From contig OX485807.1 in NCBI GenBank assembly GCA_950295325.1, forward strand, positions 28,121,666-28,185,665: a DNA stretch of 64,000 nucleotides, read 5' to 3'. The position numbers were made by a program, and so were the translations under genes. Position 1 is the first letter of the stretch. Each line of letters opens with the position of its first letter. The stretch is from Polytrichum commune (lineage: Eukaryota > Streptophyta > Polytrichopsida > Polytrichales > Polytrichaceae). The notes under the pieces were generated by a model. That model worked only from the letters and a program-made list of their open reading frames with translations, was not told where the DNA came from and searched no databases. Positions 10,408 through 21,617 of this stretch are shown one piece after another.

Positions 10408-13009
10408 TCAAGGGGAAATCAATGTGCACTGCTCAACAGGGTCACTTTGTACTTCGAGTAGTGTGTGAGGAGGAAATGGTACTGTGAGATACGAGGTTGC
10501 TGGATTGCGAGACATGCGACTCATTGGGCTAGCTGCGTAGAACAATGGTCCCCAGCAATCTGCACGATCATATTCTGGGTTGGAGGAACGAAAGTGCACC
10601 CACACTGTGCTGGCATGTAGTTCTACACAATCCAACCAAAGAATATTGTAAGAACAAGGTCGCTGCTGGCTGTGAGGGAGCAATTTCTTTTAAAAAAATT
10701 ATAAAAAAAATCACATTTGCAATGGGTTATCTCTCCATGTACTGCTGGCCTAATTTTTCCTTTTCCTTTGAACAACCAGCTTTCTGGTTGTTCACAGTTC
10801 AGTCAATGAGCATTGTGATGGAAAACTTCTAATATGAACAAGGAGCTCCAATACGATCAATGCTATTGGTGAACACAAATACAACTTGGGTGGCCAATGT
10901 ATCACCATCACTCTTGGAACTCAGAGGGGATTTTGAGATGTAACCTGGATGTTCGCCAAGAAGTTCACTATCTCCATGCCGCAAAGCCTCCAATACCTGC
11001 AATGAAAGCATAAAGATTAGCAAAAACAGTTGCTGCAGTATGAGCTGGCTGCATTGATCATATACACAAAACATGGATCCTTGATAATGGACTTTCTGAA
11101 TCACCCAATTTCGCCACTTTTATATAATAGCTCAAGTAGAATATAGCAATTGTGCAGGACCACCTAGTGAACTCCTTATTAAACAAGGCTTTCAATACTG
11201 TCATTGATTATATATGTGCATGAACTTCAATCCCAATGGTAATATATGTCTTTCAATACTGTCAGTGATTATATATGTGCATGAACTTCAATCCCAATGG
11301 TAATATCTGGATGCACAAAATTAGCAGTGTAAATAGGCACAATGTGGCAGACAACATCTGGTGATCCCATTTAGCATTGTTCCTGACCAGTCAAAGCAAA
11401 GTGATTCAAAGTAGTAAGCTCAGTAACAAGAACTGACCAAAGGCATTTCTCTTTCAAAAATGCTGTTTCGAAGAGCGGCTGGTGCTAATAGGATGTGTCC
11501 TCCACTAACATGGCAGTACACATGAAGAGAAATCTGACCATTTACTCTCCATTCTGCAACTATTTCATCTCTCATTAAACGGGTGTACCAATCTGCCAGC
11601 TGACCACAAGCCATACCAATATATCAATAATCTGATTCCTAAAGGGTCTATTGTAATGTATACTGTGCATCCTGGTAAGTAACTGCGGTAAGTGATACTT
11701 AAGGAGCACTTTTAAAGGATAACTCCTCTGGCAATGACATCTCTGGGACAAATTGTTACAACTCTTCCTTTCACATGTTGGGAAACAATAAACAATTAGT
11801 ACCCCAAAAACCCAGTTTGAACACAATCCCGAGCTTGCAGGTTAGACTCACTTGCAGTCGATTGAAAGAGGGGCCAACAGAGAGCAACAGCTCCCCTGTG
11901 ATATCACTATGTGTCAGTGTGTACTTCCGGGGTAGGAGATCCTCCAAAGATTTCCCCTTTACCACGTTTGCTCCATTGTCATACCTTACGGTCAACTTTG
12001 ATGGGTCAAATCTCTCTGGATCAAACAACCTGGCCACCTTTGCAAGAGAGCATGTGATAGAAATTAGACAGAGTAAAGCCCAATGTATACCACACAGCAA
12101 TCTTGCATGATAGTATGATGATACTTCATGTAGAATTGCATTTGCTTCAAGTCCATTCATGTATGGCAAATCTTTACACTCTTTCATATACCAATGTGTT
12201 TACTGACGATGGCAGTCTGTGACCAATGATGCAGCCCTTACAAAGTGATCTACAATCTGTCTGTGACCACTTAGGAACTTTTTTAAAGTCTAAACATCAC
12301 TGCGAGACATCACTTGCTCGATTGTCAAATCAGAAAGATCGCCTCTCCATAATCTTCTTTGAAATGGAACTGGGATAATACATCTACATTGCGGGGGAGA
12401 TTGAGTGACTCAAAACACAAGCTAAGAATAAATCTGGACTTTTAGAGGACTATTAATAGCAACAGGCGCCATACATACAAGAAAACTTACAACTGTAGCT
12501 TGTTTCAGCTGTTGGGAACTGCTCCGTGCAAATTCCCTGTCACTTGAAGCCCTTCCCAGCTGCTTCCCACACAATAACTGCCATCTCCATTGTAATCCTC
12601 TGTCCTCTGACAACTTCCAACACAGTTCTTTGTAGCCTTGGAAAGTGATGGAAATATCACACAGAACACAACATCACCTTGCATCACCAACACCTACATT
12701 CTAGTCTACATCTGCACGGGACAAATGCTTTGTACATCAATGTGAGCAGCGAGTGAAAAGAGCTAATGACAGTTTATAAGGTCCAAGAAAGTTATGGATG
12801 TAGGTGGCGCACATTGAACTCCCGACTGAATACAAATGCAAATTCTCTTGGTGCGTTGGATAATTTCTGAGTACCTGTGTCCCAGAGCCAGAGGAGCTAG
12901 CAAGGCCAGCAGAGCTCCTACATGATGATGAAACACATGGAGTCTGAGATGATGTCTTCCGTAGGGACGAGACTGTGGTTGCCGCCTGCAGTGCACCCAA
13001 GGCTGCCAT
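10408..13009 (-). CDS. SGR: STAY-GREEN family magnesium dechelatase (chloroplast)
   Basis: Five minus-strand exons join in frame to 249 residues: 12875-13009, 11852-12037, 11438-11599, 10945-10996 and 10408-10622. All introns are GT-AG. The ATG at 13009 has a strong context (CCACCATGG). Residues 1-45 are a Ser/Ala/Thr-rich plastid transit peptide. Family hallmarks follow: VARLFDPERF, YTLTHSDIT (H88, D90), MRDEIVAEW (D118), SLHVYCHVSGGH, and WVHFRSSNPEYDRADCWGPL near the C-terminus. SGR proteins remove Mg from chlorophyll a, the first committed step of chlorophyll breakdown. The conserved His and two Asp match residues implicated in catalysis, from memory of the bacterial homolog. The C-terminal tail lacks the Cys-rich motif of angiosperm SGR and in that resembles SGR-LIKE. 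The last exon uses the acceptor at 10623-10624; another AG 13 bases further in would break the frame. The gene is divergent from FdC2, with duplicated upstream DNA between them. Confidence 0.9.
11189..11310. repeat. 61-bp tandem duplication in SGR intron 4
   Basis: The sequence starting CTTTCAATACTGTCA at 11189 is repeated from 11250 with essentially one substitution, so the duplication is recent. It lies in the intron between the third and fourth SGR exons and touches no splice site. Confidence 0.9.
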
Positions 13010-13067
13010 GGTGGACCTCTCCTACCTCCCCACTAATCCCCTGCTAAAGAGAAAGTGGCTCTGCATT

Positions 13068-14270
13068 AACCGCATTCGATATCCTCCAAACCAGACTCTC
13101 TTTGTTCTCTATTATCCAAACAGCACCGCACAAACCACAAAGCTTTACTATTAAGTTCCACATGGCCAATCAAACTCTTCCTACAAGTGACAACCTGACA
13201 TTTCGACCACAATTGAGCTACAAGTTCGGAATACATACAGAACCCTAGAATACTGATGTGATTATATTCATGTGCTCACACCTGTCTTTATGACGATGAC
13301 CTCTTCGGCAATATACAAAATTAGGAAGCGTGACCACTGAACACTGCCTGGGCCCAAAAAGCATAGCATTCTGATTGCCATGGGTAGTCAGTCGCAATTG
13401 AGTGCTTCGCTTGATTGGCATACTCATTTTACATCTATGATAATGGGTTGAATGTTGCACTCAATCTAACTAACATCAGCACGTGATGCGTAATGGAAGC
13501 TTAAGGCAAGAAATTCACATTGGTGGATTCAAAAACAGCAATTCATTCAATCTCAAGATTATGTTACTCAAGGGGAGCATTCATTCAAAGCCACTAGTTA
13601 CTACACTCATTCATTCAGCCCCTCTAATTCGTCTACAGGAGCATCGCAGCAAAAGATAAGCGGCACATACTTGACCTCCAAAACAAAATCGTCGAAGTTC
13701 AAACCCCAAACTCGCGTCCACAAACTATTGAATCTTTTGCTAAAAATCCTTGCAATGAAACTGGCACGCCCTCACACAAAACTTTCTCTCTACAACACCA
13801 TCACATGTACACCACAATAGCAAGTGTTTCCCATAATCACATGTACACCACGGCACCAACAACAGCTGGAGAAACGACAGACTGCATCATTTCGGAGACC
13901 CAGAAGATTGAATAGCCCATGGAGCACATATGTTACTTATTGCACATCCAATCTGCTCCATTTCCCATTCTTCCTCCCTTTGCCCCTCTCGTGACTGATT
14001 CCAAAGAGCCATAGCACCAAAAACAGCTGGAAAAACGACTAACTGCACCATTTCGGATGCCCGAAAGATTGAATGGCGATGGAGCACACGTGTTACTTAC
14101 ATGCAGGCAGGAGAGCAGCGGCAGCAGCTGTGGCCCTGTCGATGGCGGACAGGGCCGAAGACAATCCACCGAAATGAAGACTGTGAGAGTGAGAGTGCGA
14201 GTGAGAGTAAGCTCCGAAGGCGATAAGGGCCACATATCGCCACAGCGCCTCCTATGGCCGCGCCATTAAC
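13068..14270. repeat. Arm A of a large inverted duplication (upstream of SGR)
   Basis: The reverse complement of this segment matches 16600-18094. In one sample block (13245-13460 against 17701-17916) I count 5 differences in 216 bases. The outer edge lies about 59 bases upstream of the SGR ATG. The match continues inward, with indels, to a GGCCGCG-containing block near 14260. About 100 bases present in arm B near 17225-17330 are missing here near 13855. A CACGTG G-box lies at 13480-13485. Two related 85-90-bp blocks (about 13857-13940 and 14015-14100) are a local duplication also present in arm B. Confidence 0.93.
13480..13485. promoter_or_regulatory. G-box in SGR upstream arm
   Basis: CACGTG flanked as CATCAGCACGTGATGCG, about 470 bases upstream of the SGR start. 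It is preserved in the other arm at 17676-17681. G-boxes in angiosperm SGR/NYE promoters are bound by bZIP and PIF factors; function here is inferred. Confidence 0.45.
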
Positions 14271-16599
14271 CCCCTGTCTCCGGGGTGTAAGAGGCCCCTT
14301 CCACCGCCCAAGGATATCTACGTGGCAGTGTGGACCCCACACAAGATTGCAACGAACTTTTGCGAGGCCCACCTATATCCTGAAGCTCTTAAAGTGAACT
14401 CATTGCGCCAATGCCAGCGACTCGGCTCTAAGGTATGAGGGCTGACGTGGACACTCCTCTTCATAATAGGAAACATACACACTCTAAAACTCCATAATAT
14501 CACGCTTTGCGGCAACCAAAGTGTAGGTGATTCTAAGGTTTCTTTATTGTTAATATGGATGCATGATAAAAGAGAAGTAGTTTAGGATGTGACATTATGG
14601 TATAACACAAAGTTAATATTATAATAATGACAATGTGATGCATGCGAGTGTGTGGTTTGGATTCTTTGGTGGTTTAGTTTAATATCGAAATCCACGATAT
14701 ATGGGAGGGAAACGTGACAACGAGGAGCGAGATTTAAACTAAGAACATATGTGCCCTAGAGTTTCAGGTTATAAGATAAGAAGTGGCATTTAGGGGGTTG
14801 ATATTATGGAGTTTAGAGTGTAATTGCATCACAAATTCCCAAATGAAGGTGTATAATGCAATTATCTTACAATAGATGCATTGTTCTTATGTTACAATTC
14901 ACTTCATAGTAGCACAATGATGACCATGTCAGAAGAAAATAAGACGATCATGTAGTTATAACATATTTGATCAAGAACCTATAATGTTATTTAATATTTT
15001 ATTGCTATAACATGATCATAATGTTGCTTCTATAAGTTTGTGATTTGTGGTAGATGGCAAGGCTTGCAAGCTAAGAATTAACAATAGAAAGACACATGTT
15101 GAGATGAGACTAGATTGTGTGCTCAAAATATAGGCACACATTCAAGGGTCAATGGTTAACCTACTTGGAAGGGGCTTGTATATGTGATCTCTTAAAGTGA
15201 AAGAAACTCTTCGGTTCAACCTCAAATAACTTTTGCATCTCAACTCCCAATTTCAAGACTTTATAATGACAACATTTGTGCTTTCCACTTGCTAAAGCAA
15301 ATGAGATGATTCTTAATGTGATCCAACCGCTGAAATAGTATGACATCATGGAGTTGGAAGTGCATAACATTACTTAGTTGATGAGTTGTGTTCAATTGTC
15401 TTAACTTCAATTAGATTAGAGTGTGTTTTTTTAGGCCATTTTGAAGGACCTTGCTGTACGAATTTCACTTTGAAGCTTGCCTCTGAGAAGTACGTGGGCC
15501 TTGAAGCTCTCCAAAGTCTTTCGGCATTTGAATGTTGGTTCATGAGAAGCTGACACTTGGTGCATTTGGTTCTCTTTCACTTTGAAGCCTCGGCCACTTC
15601 GTTAAAGGTGTTGACAACACGGATAATGTTAACAATTAGAGTCTCCTACCATGGCCACACCGGGCTAGCTAGGCCTAGGCAACCAGTGATGGTGGCCTAA
15701 AAGGCAGATGGCCATGTTGCCCCGGTGTGGCCCTACGATAGCGGTGTCTCCAGTCAGAGGTGTTGGCAGGGATTGATGCCCATGCCGACATGAATTTGTC
15801 CCTTGCCCCCCCCCTATTTGCCCCTGCTTGGCACATGGAATAAATCACATTCTTTTAATACATAAGTGAATGTCTAAATGAAAGTATATATGAATAATAT
15901 AAATGAAGTTGAAGTTGAATATATATATTTCTAGCATATTTCTAGCATATTTCTATATAACTAACATTAAATTATTATTTTAATAAAAAAATCGGGACCT
16001 GACAGCCCTGCCACTAGCTGCTGTGATAGCCAACCGACTTGCCCGGCTGGATGTAGTAGGTATGCACCTCGGTTGGCTGGCTACAAGGGGGTGCCTTGCA
16101 GCTAGCCAACCAAGGCACTCGCTCGACCCTGGCAGTAGCGGCCTTGCTGGCCATCATTGTATGTGGGGGCCCCCGGTGGCTAGGGCTGGTTGACTGGACC
16201 ACTGGCTAGTGCAATGTGGCCCTTGTATGCCCCAAGCTACCCAGGGTTGTCAATGTTCTTGTTGGGCAACCTTAAAATTGACGAGTGTTGTTTAGACACT
16301 AGGTCCACTATGGCCCCCTAGCACAAAATAGCGAAACCATCAACAATTACCACAATTTGAGCATAACCCTAAACACGGAGATTACACCTTGGGAACACCC
16401 TCGGATTTATGACCAGGCTGTATATCAATGGAATTATTTTTGCATTAAAAAAATGCCAATACCCGGAAGCAGAGTCATACACGGGTTTGCTGGTGACCAT
16501 TGTTCGTCGCACAGGCTTTTAGGGGTTAAGAGTTGAGAATTAAACTAGGAGGGAGTGCCTAGAAGAGGAGCCATTTGGCAAGAGCGGTGGAAGGGGGCT
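14271..16599. other. Spacer between inverted-duplication arms
   Basis: About 2.3 kb with no recognised gene. 14520-15640 is AT-rich. 15640-16260 is GC-richer, with many short TAGCCAACC/GGTTGGCTG and GGCCA inverted phrases. This may be old element DNA, but I cannot assign it. Confidence 0.45.
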
Positions 16600-18094
16600 C
16601 ATGTGGCGCGGCCATAGGGGGCGATGTGACAATATGTGGCCCTTATCGTCTTGAGCCGCTCGGGTCTAGTTGCAGGAAGAACTGCGATCGGCATCACCGT
16701 AGTTGGTGCCAATTCGGAATTGTAGCGACATCAGCTCAATTTTCCCTCACGTATGCTGCTGTCCATCCTCCATTGCTGCATTTCCTTGTCTCTGAGGCTT
16801 ACGAATGGTGAAATAAGTTTGTCTCAGTTTTTTTGGTTGCCTTAATGCTTCTTTGGTGCACCATCGCTATTCAATCTTGCGCTGCTCTCCTGCCGCCAAC
16901 ACTAAAAATCTCCTGCCTGCATGTAAGTAACACATGTGCTCTATCGCTGTTCAATCTTCCGGGCATCCGAAATGGTGCAGTTAGTCGTTTTTCCAGCTGT
17001 TTTTGGTGCTGTGGATCTTTGGAATCAGTCACGAGAGGGGCAAAGGGAGGAAGAATGGGAAATGGAGCAAATTGGATGTGCAATATGGGGTACATGTGAT
17101 GGTGCAATAAAATTTTAACCTGCATGTAAGTAACATATGTGCTCCATGGGCTATTCAATCTTCTGGGTCTCCGAAATGATGCAGTCTGTCGTTTCTCCAG
17201 CTGTTGTTGGTGCCGCGGTTCTTCGGAATTAGTTTGGGGGTTACAAGGGTTTGGATTGCTTTGTATGAGAGGGGCAGAGAGAGGAAGAATGGGAAAGGGA
17301 TCAGAAATTATGGTGTACAGGTGATTATGGGAAACACTTGCTATTGTGGTGTACATGTGATAGTGTAGTAGAGAGAAAGTTTTGTGTGAGGGTGTGGCAG
17401 TTTCATTGCAAGGACCTTTAGCAAAAGATTCAATAGTTTGTGGACGTGAGTTTGGGGTTTGAACTTCGACGATTTTGTTTTGGAGGTCATGTGTGTGCCG
17501 CTTATCTTTTGCTGCGATGCTCCTGTAGACGAATTAGAGGGGCTGAATGAATGAGTGTAGTAACTAGTGGCTTTAAATGAATGTTCCCCTTGAGTGACAT
17601 AATCTTGAGATTGAGTGAATTTCTGTTTTTGAATCCACCAATGTGAATTTCTTGCCTTAAGCTTCCATTACGCATCACGTGCTGATGTTAGTTAGATTGA
17701 GTGCAACATTCAACCCAATATCATAGACGTAAAATAAGTATGCCAATCAAGCAAAGCACTCAATTGGGACTGACTACCCATGGCAATCAGAATGCTATGC
17801 TTTTTGGGCCCAGGCAGTGTTCAGTGGTCACGCTTCCTAATTTTGTATATTGCCGAAGAGGTCATCGTCATAAAGACAGGTGTGAGCACATGAATATAAT
17901 CACATCAGTATTCTAGGGTTCTGTATGTATCCCGAACTTGTAGCTCAATTGTGGTCGAAATGTCAGGTTGTCACTTGTAGGAAGAGTTTGATTGGCCATG
18001 TGGAACTTAATAGTAAAGCTTTGTGGTTTGTGCGGTGCTATTTGGGTAATAGAGGATAAAGAGAGTCTGGTTTGGAGGATATCGAATGCGGTTA
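16600..18094. repeat. Arm B of the inverted duplication (upstream of FdC2)
   Basis: Reverse-complement match of 13068-14270. Its outer edge ends about 145 bases before the FdC2 ATG, at GAATGCGGTTA. A CACGTG G-box at 17676-17681 sits in the same local context as in arm A. Two related blocks at about 16915-17000 and 17118-17215 reproduce the internal duplication of arm A with wider spacing. Both arms carry a 71-codon open frame, but all five differences between the two copies change the residue, so there is no sign of coding constraint. Confidence 0.93.
17676..17681. promoter_or_regulatory. G-box in FdC2 upstream arm
   Basis: CACGTG in the same surroundings as the arm A site, about 560 bases upstream of the FdC2 start. 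Same orientation and similar distance relative to its gene as the SGR site. Confidence 0.45.
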
Positions 18095-18239
18095 GTCAGG
18101 ACCTGCCACTTCAAGGAAGAGTGCCCCATTGTACAGTCGAACAGTGCTGTAGAATTCATAAGGATTGTTTATTTATGTGCAGTGTTGTTTGGAGAAGATA
18201 GATATACGTGACTAGGGAATCGCAGGACGAGCCGAAACG

Positions 18240-20753
18240 ATGGCGGCCTCCTCCACTTCCTTCTTCTCGGTTATTGCGCCGCTGCGCCTCGCCACGCTCC
18301 GATCTTCGAAGAGCTCCAGGAGTACTGTCAGCGTGGTGCAACCGCAGGCCGGGAACTCGAAAATGGTTGACATAGCTATGCCGAGTTTAGGGCAGGAGGG
18401 AGAAGGTGAGGACGAGTGGTACGAGGTCCCCGTGCACCGCGTCACGGTGCGGGACCGTCAAAATGGAGTCTCACACAGCTTCGAAGTGCCGGAGGTAAAT
18501 ATTCTGAGCAAGAATTTGAAACAGGCAAGAATTCCATGGACACTTTGTGAAAGAAATCTAACGGAGGTCTTGAATCGTATAACCTGGCAGAGAGGACAAT
18601 GCACATGGAAGAAAATTTTACTAGTCTGGATAACATTCGGAGCATTTTGGAATGGTTCGAAAGAAATTAGAATTTGGTCATGAGGAGTGCTTATCTCGTG
18701 GAGGAAACATAGACAATTTCATCCGGAACGGCATTGAATTTTGGAGCATTGTAGAGAGGACAGAGCAGATGCAAGAAAGACTACTTGTTTGGATTATGCG
18801 CGGAGCAATCGGAAAGTGGGTAAGGAATTTAGAATATGGTAATGAACTGTACTTGTCTCGTGTAGGAATCATAGACAACTTGCTGTGTAATTCGCCTTGT
18901 AGAGAGGACAGAGCAGTTGCAAGAAAGACTACTAATTTGGATAATTTGCACAGCATTGCGAAGTTGTGGAAGAAAACTAGAATATGGTAACGAAGAGTAC
19001 TTACAGTATCTCGTGTAGGAGAATAGACATTATGCTGTGGCCTCGAATTTTGGACCCTTGTAGAGCGGACAGAGTTTTGATTATACACAGAGCATTCTGG
19101 AAAGTTCTTAAGAAAATTAGAAGTCTGCTTTTGAAGCGTACTGTCTAGTGTGGAGAATGATCAACTATTGCGGTGCATTGAAGTGCTGAAGAGGGTGTTG
19201 CAGGATCAATACATTCTTCAAACAGGAGAGGACCAACAGATCAACTTGCCATTTTCATGCAGACATGGTACATGATCTACTTAAATCACTTGAATGTAAT
19301 GGACACAAAGCAACAATTACATTGCATATCATTCTATAATGGCCTTCACAATCTAATAAAAACTGTCATATTGCAGAGAAAGGTTTCTTTTGCAGTTTCA
19401 TATTTGAGAAGATGCCATAGGCTTGAAACAATGAATTGCAAATAGTCCACTTGTATTTTAGTCGATGTACTCACTTTTGAGCATTTTCATTAACAATGTC
19501 TTGATCTTTCTATGTATGCTGATTGAAACGGGAATGGCTGCTGCAGTGCACGATGGGGAGATCACCCGAATTTTAAGACGTGTGATGCTCCAGAAGCATT
19601 TTTTTGTTCTACAGTTTGTTATTTGACTCAGAAGTAAGGACAGGTAGTCAAATTACATCATTTATTGTTTTTGTGCAGGCTGTTGCACAGCATGCGCTGT
19701 ACGTGTGAAGTCCGGCCAGTTATATCAACCACAAGCCCTTGGCATTTCGGCTGAGCTCAAGGAGAAGGTTTGTGCACCCTCCAAATAATATTTGTGCCGA
19801 TATTTTAAAAGGTTATGTCCTTCATGAGAAACTATACCTCATCTTCACAAATAGAAGTCTGCCGGTCCACAGCACCTCATGGCTGCTTCCTTTTGTTGAC
19901 TTATTCCCAAAGCTATGGGATGAGGAGATAATACAAGGATGACTTGAGAAGCCCTGCCTATGTTGATCAACTATATCAATGAATCTACCTCTTACCCAGT
20001 CAGTTTTTTTGGACAGGGCTATGGGCTTCTGTGTGTGGGATACCCGCTCTCAGATCTTGAAGTCGAAACACAAGATGAAGATGAGGTATGTCAAATGAAA
20101 TTTGAATCATCTCACAGACTTTCATTTTCTGGAGGTCATATCAAGTCCTGTGAAAGTCCTGAATTGTGCTGAATTGTTCCCTTCACTGACAGGTATACTG
20201 GCTACAATTTGGACAATACTTTGCAAGGGGCCCCTTGGTAAGTGCACAAGGACAAATCTCTTACATTTACCTATTTATGGCCACTCTCATGTTGCCACAT
20301 GCTGCTTCTCTTCACACACAGTTGCAGGATCTGTTTGTTAAATACATAACTTTATGCTGGCAACACTTCTCTGCACAAAGTTTGATCTCATATGATTCCT
20401 CTCCACAACCTTTGTAAGCTACCAATCTTACCAAATTTGGGCAAATCGTATACCCTGGAACACACTCAGAAATGTGACCATATTTGCGTATCCAAATCTT
20501 TACTGTTGCCAGGACCAACTTTGTCATTTGCCAATAATGATCTCAAATTGTTCCTAATGTGTTTTGAGTATAAGATAACAAAGGAACTTGCCTCGATGTG
20601 AACCATACTCTACCTCAAATTTGTTGTTTCTTTTCTGCCAGTTGCCTATGCAGAGGTGCAGGCAACCTAGTTGTAATTTCTTTAACAATGTACTTTTTGA
20701 CTTGTCAGGAACGAGATGACTTTGCTTTGGAATTAGCTGTTGCAGACGAGTAG
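18240..20753 (+). CDS. FdC2: Ferredoxin C2, chloroplastic (2Fe-2S)
   Basis: Six plus-strand exons join in frame to 188 residues: 18240-18494, 19204-19267, 19679-19767, 20017-20085, 20193-20237 and 20709-20753. All introns are GT-AG. The ATG has a good context (A at -3, G at +4). Residues 1 to about 45 form a Ser/Arg-rich transit peptide. The ferredoxin fold starts at VPVHRVTVRDRQNGVSHSFE. Cluster ligands are C104, C109, C112 (CRHGCCTAC) and C142 (GYGLLCVGYP). The tail SDLEVETQDEDE, VYWLQFG and ERDDFALELA is diagnostic of FdC2 rather than photosynthetic ferredoxin. FdC2 is a stromal electron carrier with an extended C-terminus; from memory, mutants in flowering plants are pale green, linking it to chlorophyll metabolism. 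The gene is divergent from SGR and tail to tail with the FIP1-like gene 865 bases away. Confidence 0.94.
18520..19200. repeat. Four degenerate ~150-160-bp repeats filling FdC2 intron 1
   Basis: The word GAGAGGACA (or GAGCGGACA) recurs at about 18590, 18754, 18902 and 19063. Each is followed by a similar run (AGCAGATGCAAGAAAGACTA and relatives) and by GGAGCATT-like text. The repeats occupy nearly the whole intron and explain a 112-codon open frame at 18652-18990. Confidence 0.8.
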
Positions 20754-21617
20754 GAACACCAATTTTGGGACAAGCTGCACGCACCAATGAGCAGACTTGA
20801 AAGAGTTTCGAGAGAACATCATCTCTCTATCACCATAACCTATTCAGCAAATGAAAAGTTGTGCTGACCATTTCAATAGAACAAAGGATGACAGGAGTAT
20901 ATAGTTTGAAGGGAGGGGAACACAAGGAATCCAAGTGTGGGAATCTAGTTTTGCACATAGTTGTAGGGATGGAATATATTGACCTGGTACAATGAAGGAA
21001 TCTGGAATGTATGGAATTCCTGCTTAATTGGTTTAATGGACTCAGGGAGTGAGATTGTCACCCCACAATCTTGCACTGGGTCTGTGTTCGTGATCAAAAC
21101 GTAATAGAAGTTCTTCAGTGTAGTCTCAAACAATTCTGAAAGTTTAGAGGAAGTCAGTGCAAATGAGCTTATAGCACTTCACTCACATCAGATTCAATCA
21201 CATCAATATATTTGCTTGCATGGAAAAGCAAACCACCTCTCAAGAAGATTTGTTCATCACATCTGCTTGTGACGTGACAAGTTTCTCAAAATCTCACCAA
21301 TATGAGTAAGCTCTGATAAATTGTCTGCAACACATATCTTAAAATGAATGTAATGCCAACTTGCTTTTGAGGCCTGCCAAAATTTCTACTGGAAATGCTA
21401 GACCATCCAGCCAGTTTGTAGTCCTCTAGTCCCTTCCCACAATCTGTGAACAATGTACTCATTATTCGCAAATTGAAGTCAATGTTTTAAGTAAATGCTT
21501 TAGCTCAAAATGAACAAGTTCCTAAGCTCCTCAGTCAACATCGGACCATTAAAAAACTGTTCCAAACTTGTTACAATCATTGTATGTAGATGAAACACCA
21601 TCTGGTAATTTGTCCTC

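Noticed and set aside
13245-17916. Conserved 71-codon ORF present in both inverted arms
   Set aside because: All five differences between the copies change the amino acid and there is no family match, so similarity comes from DNA duplication, not coding constraint.
18652-18990. 112-codon ORF inside FdC2 intron 1
   Set aside because: It lies within degenerate tandem repeats between well-defined exons, and its opposite strand is equally open.
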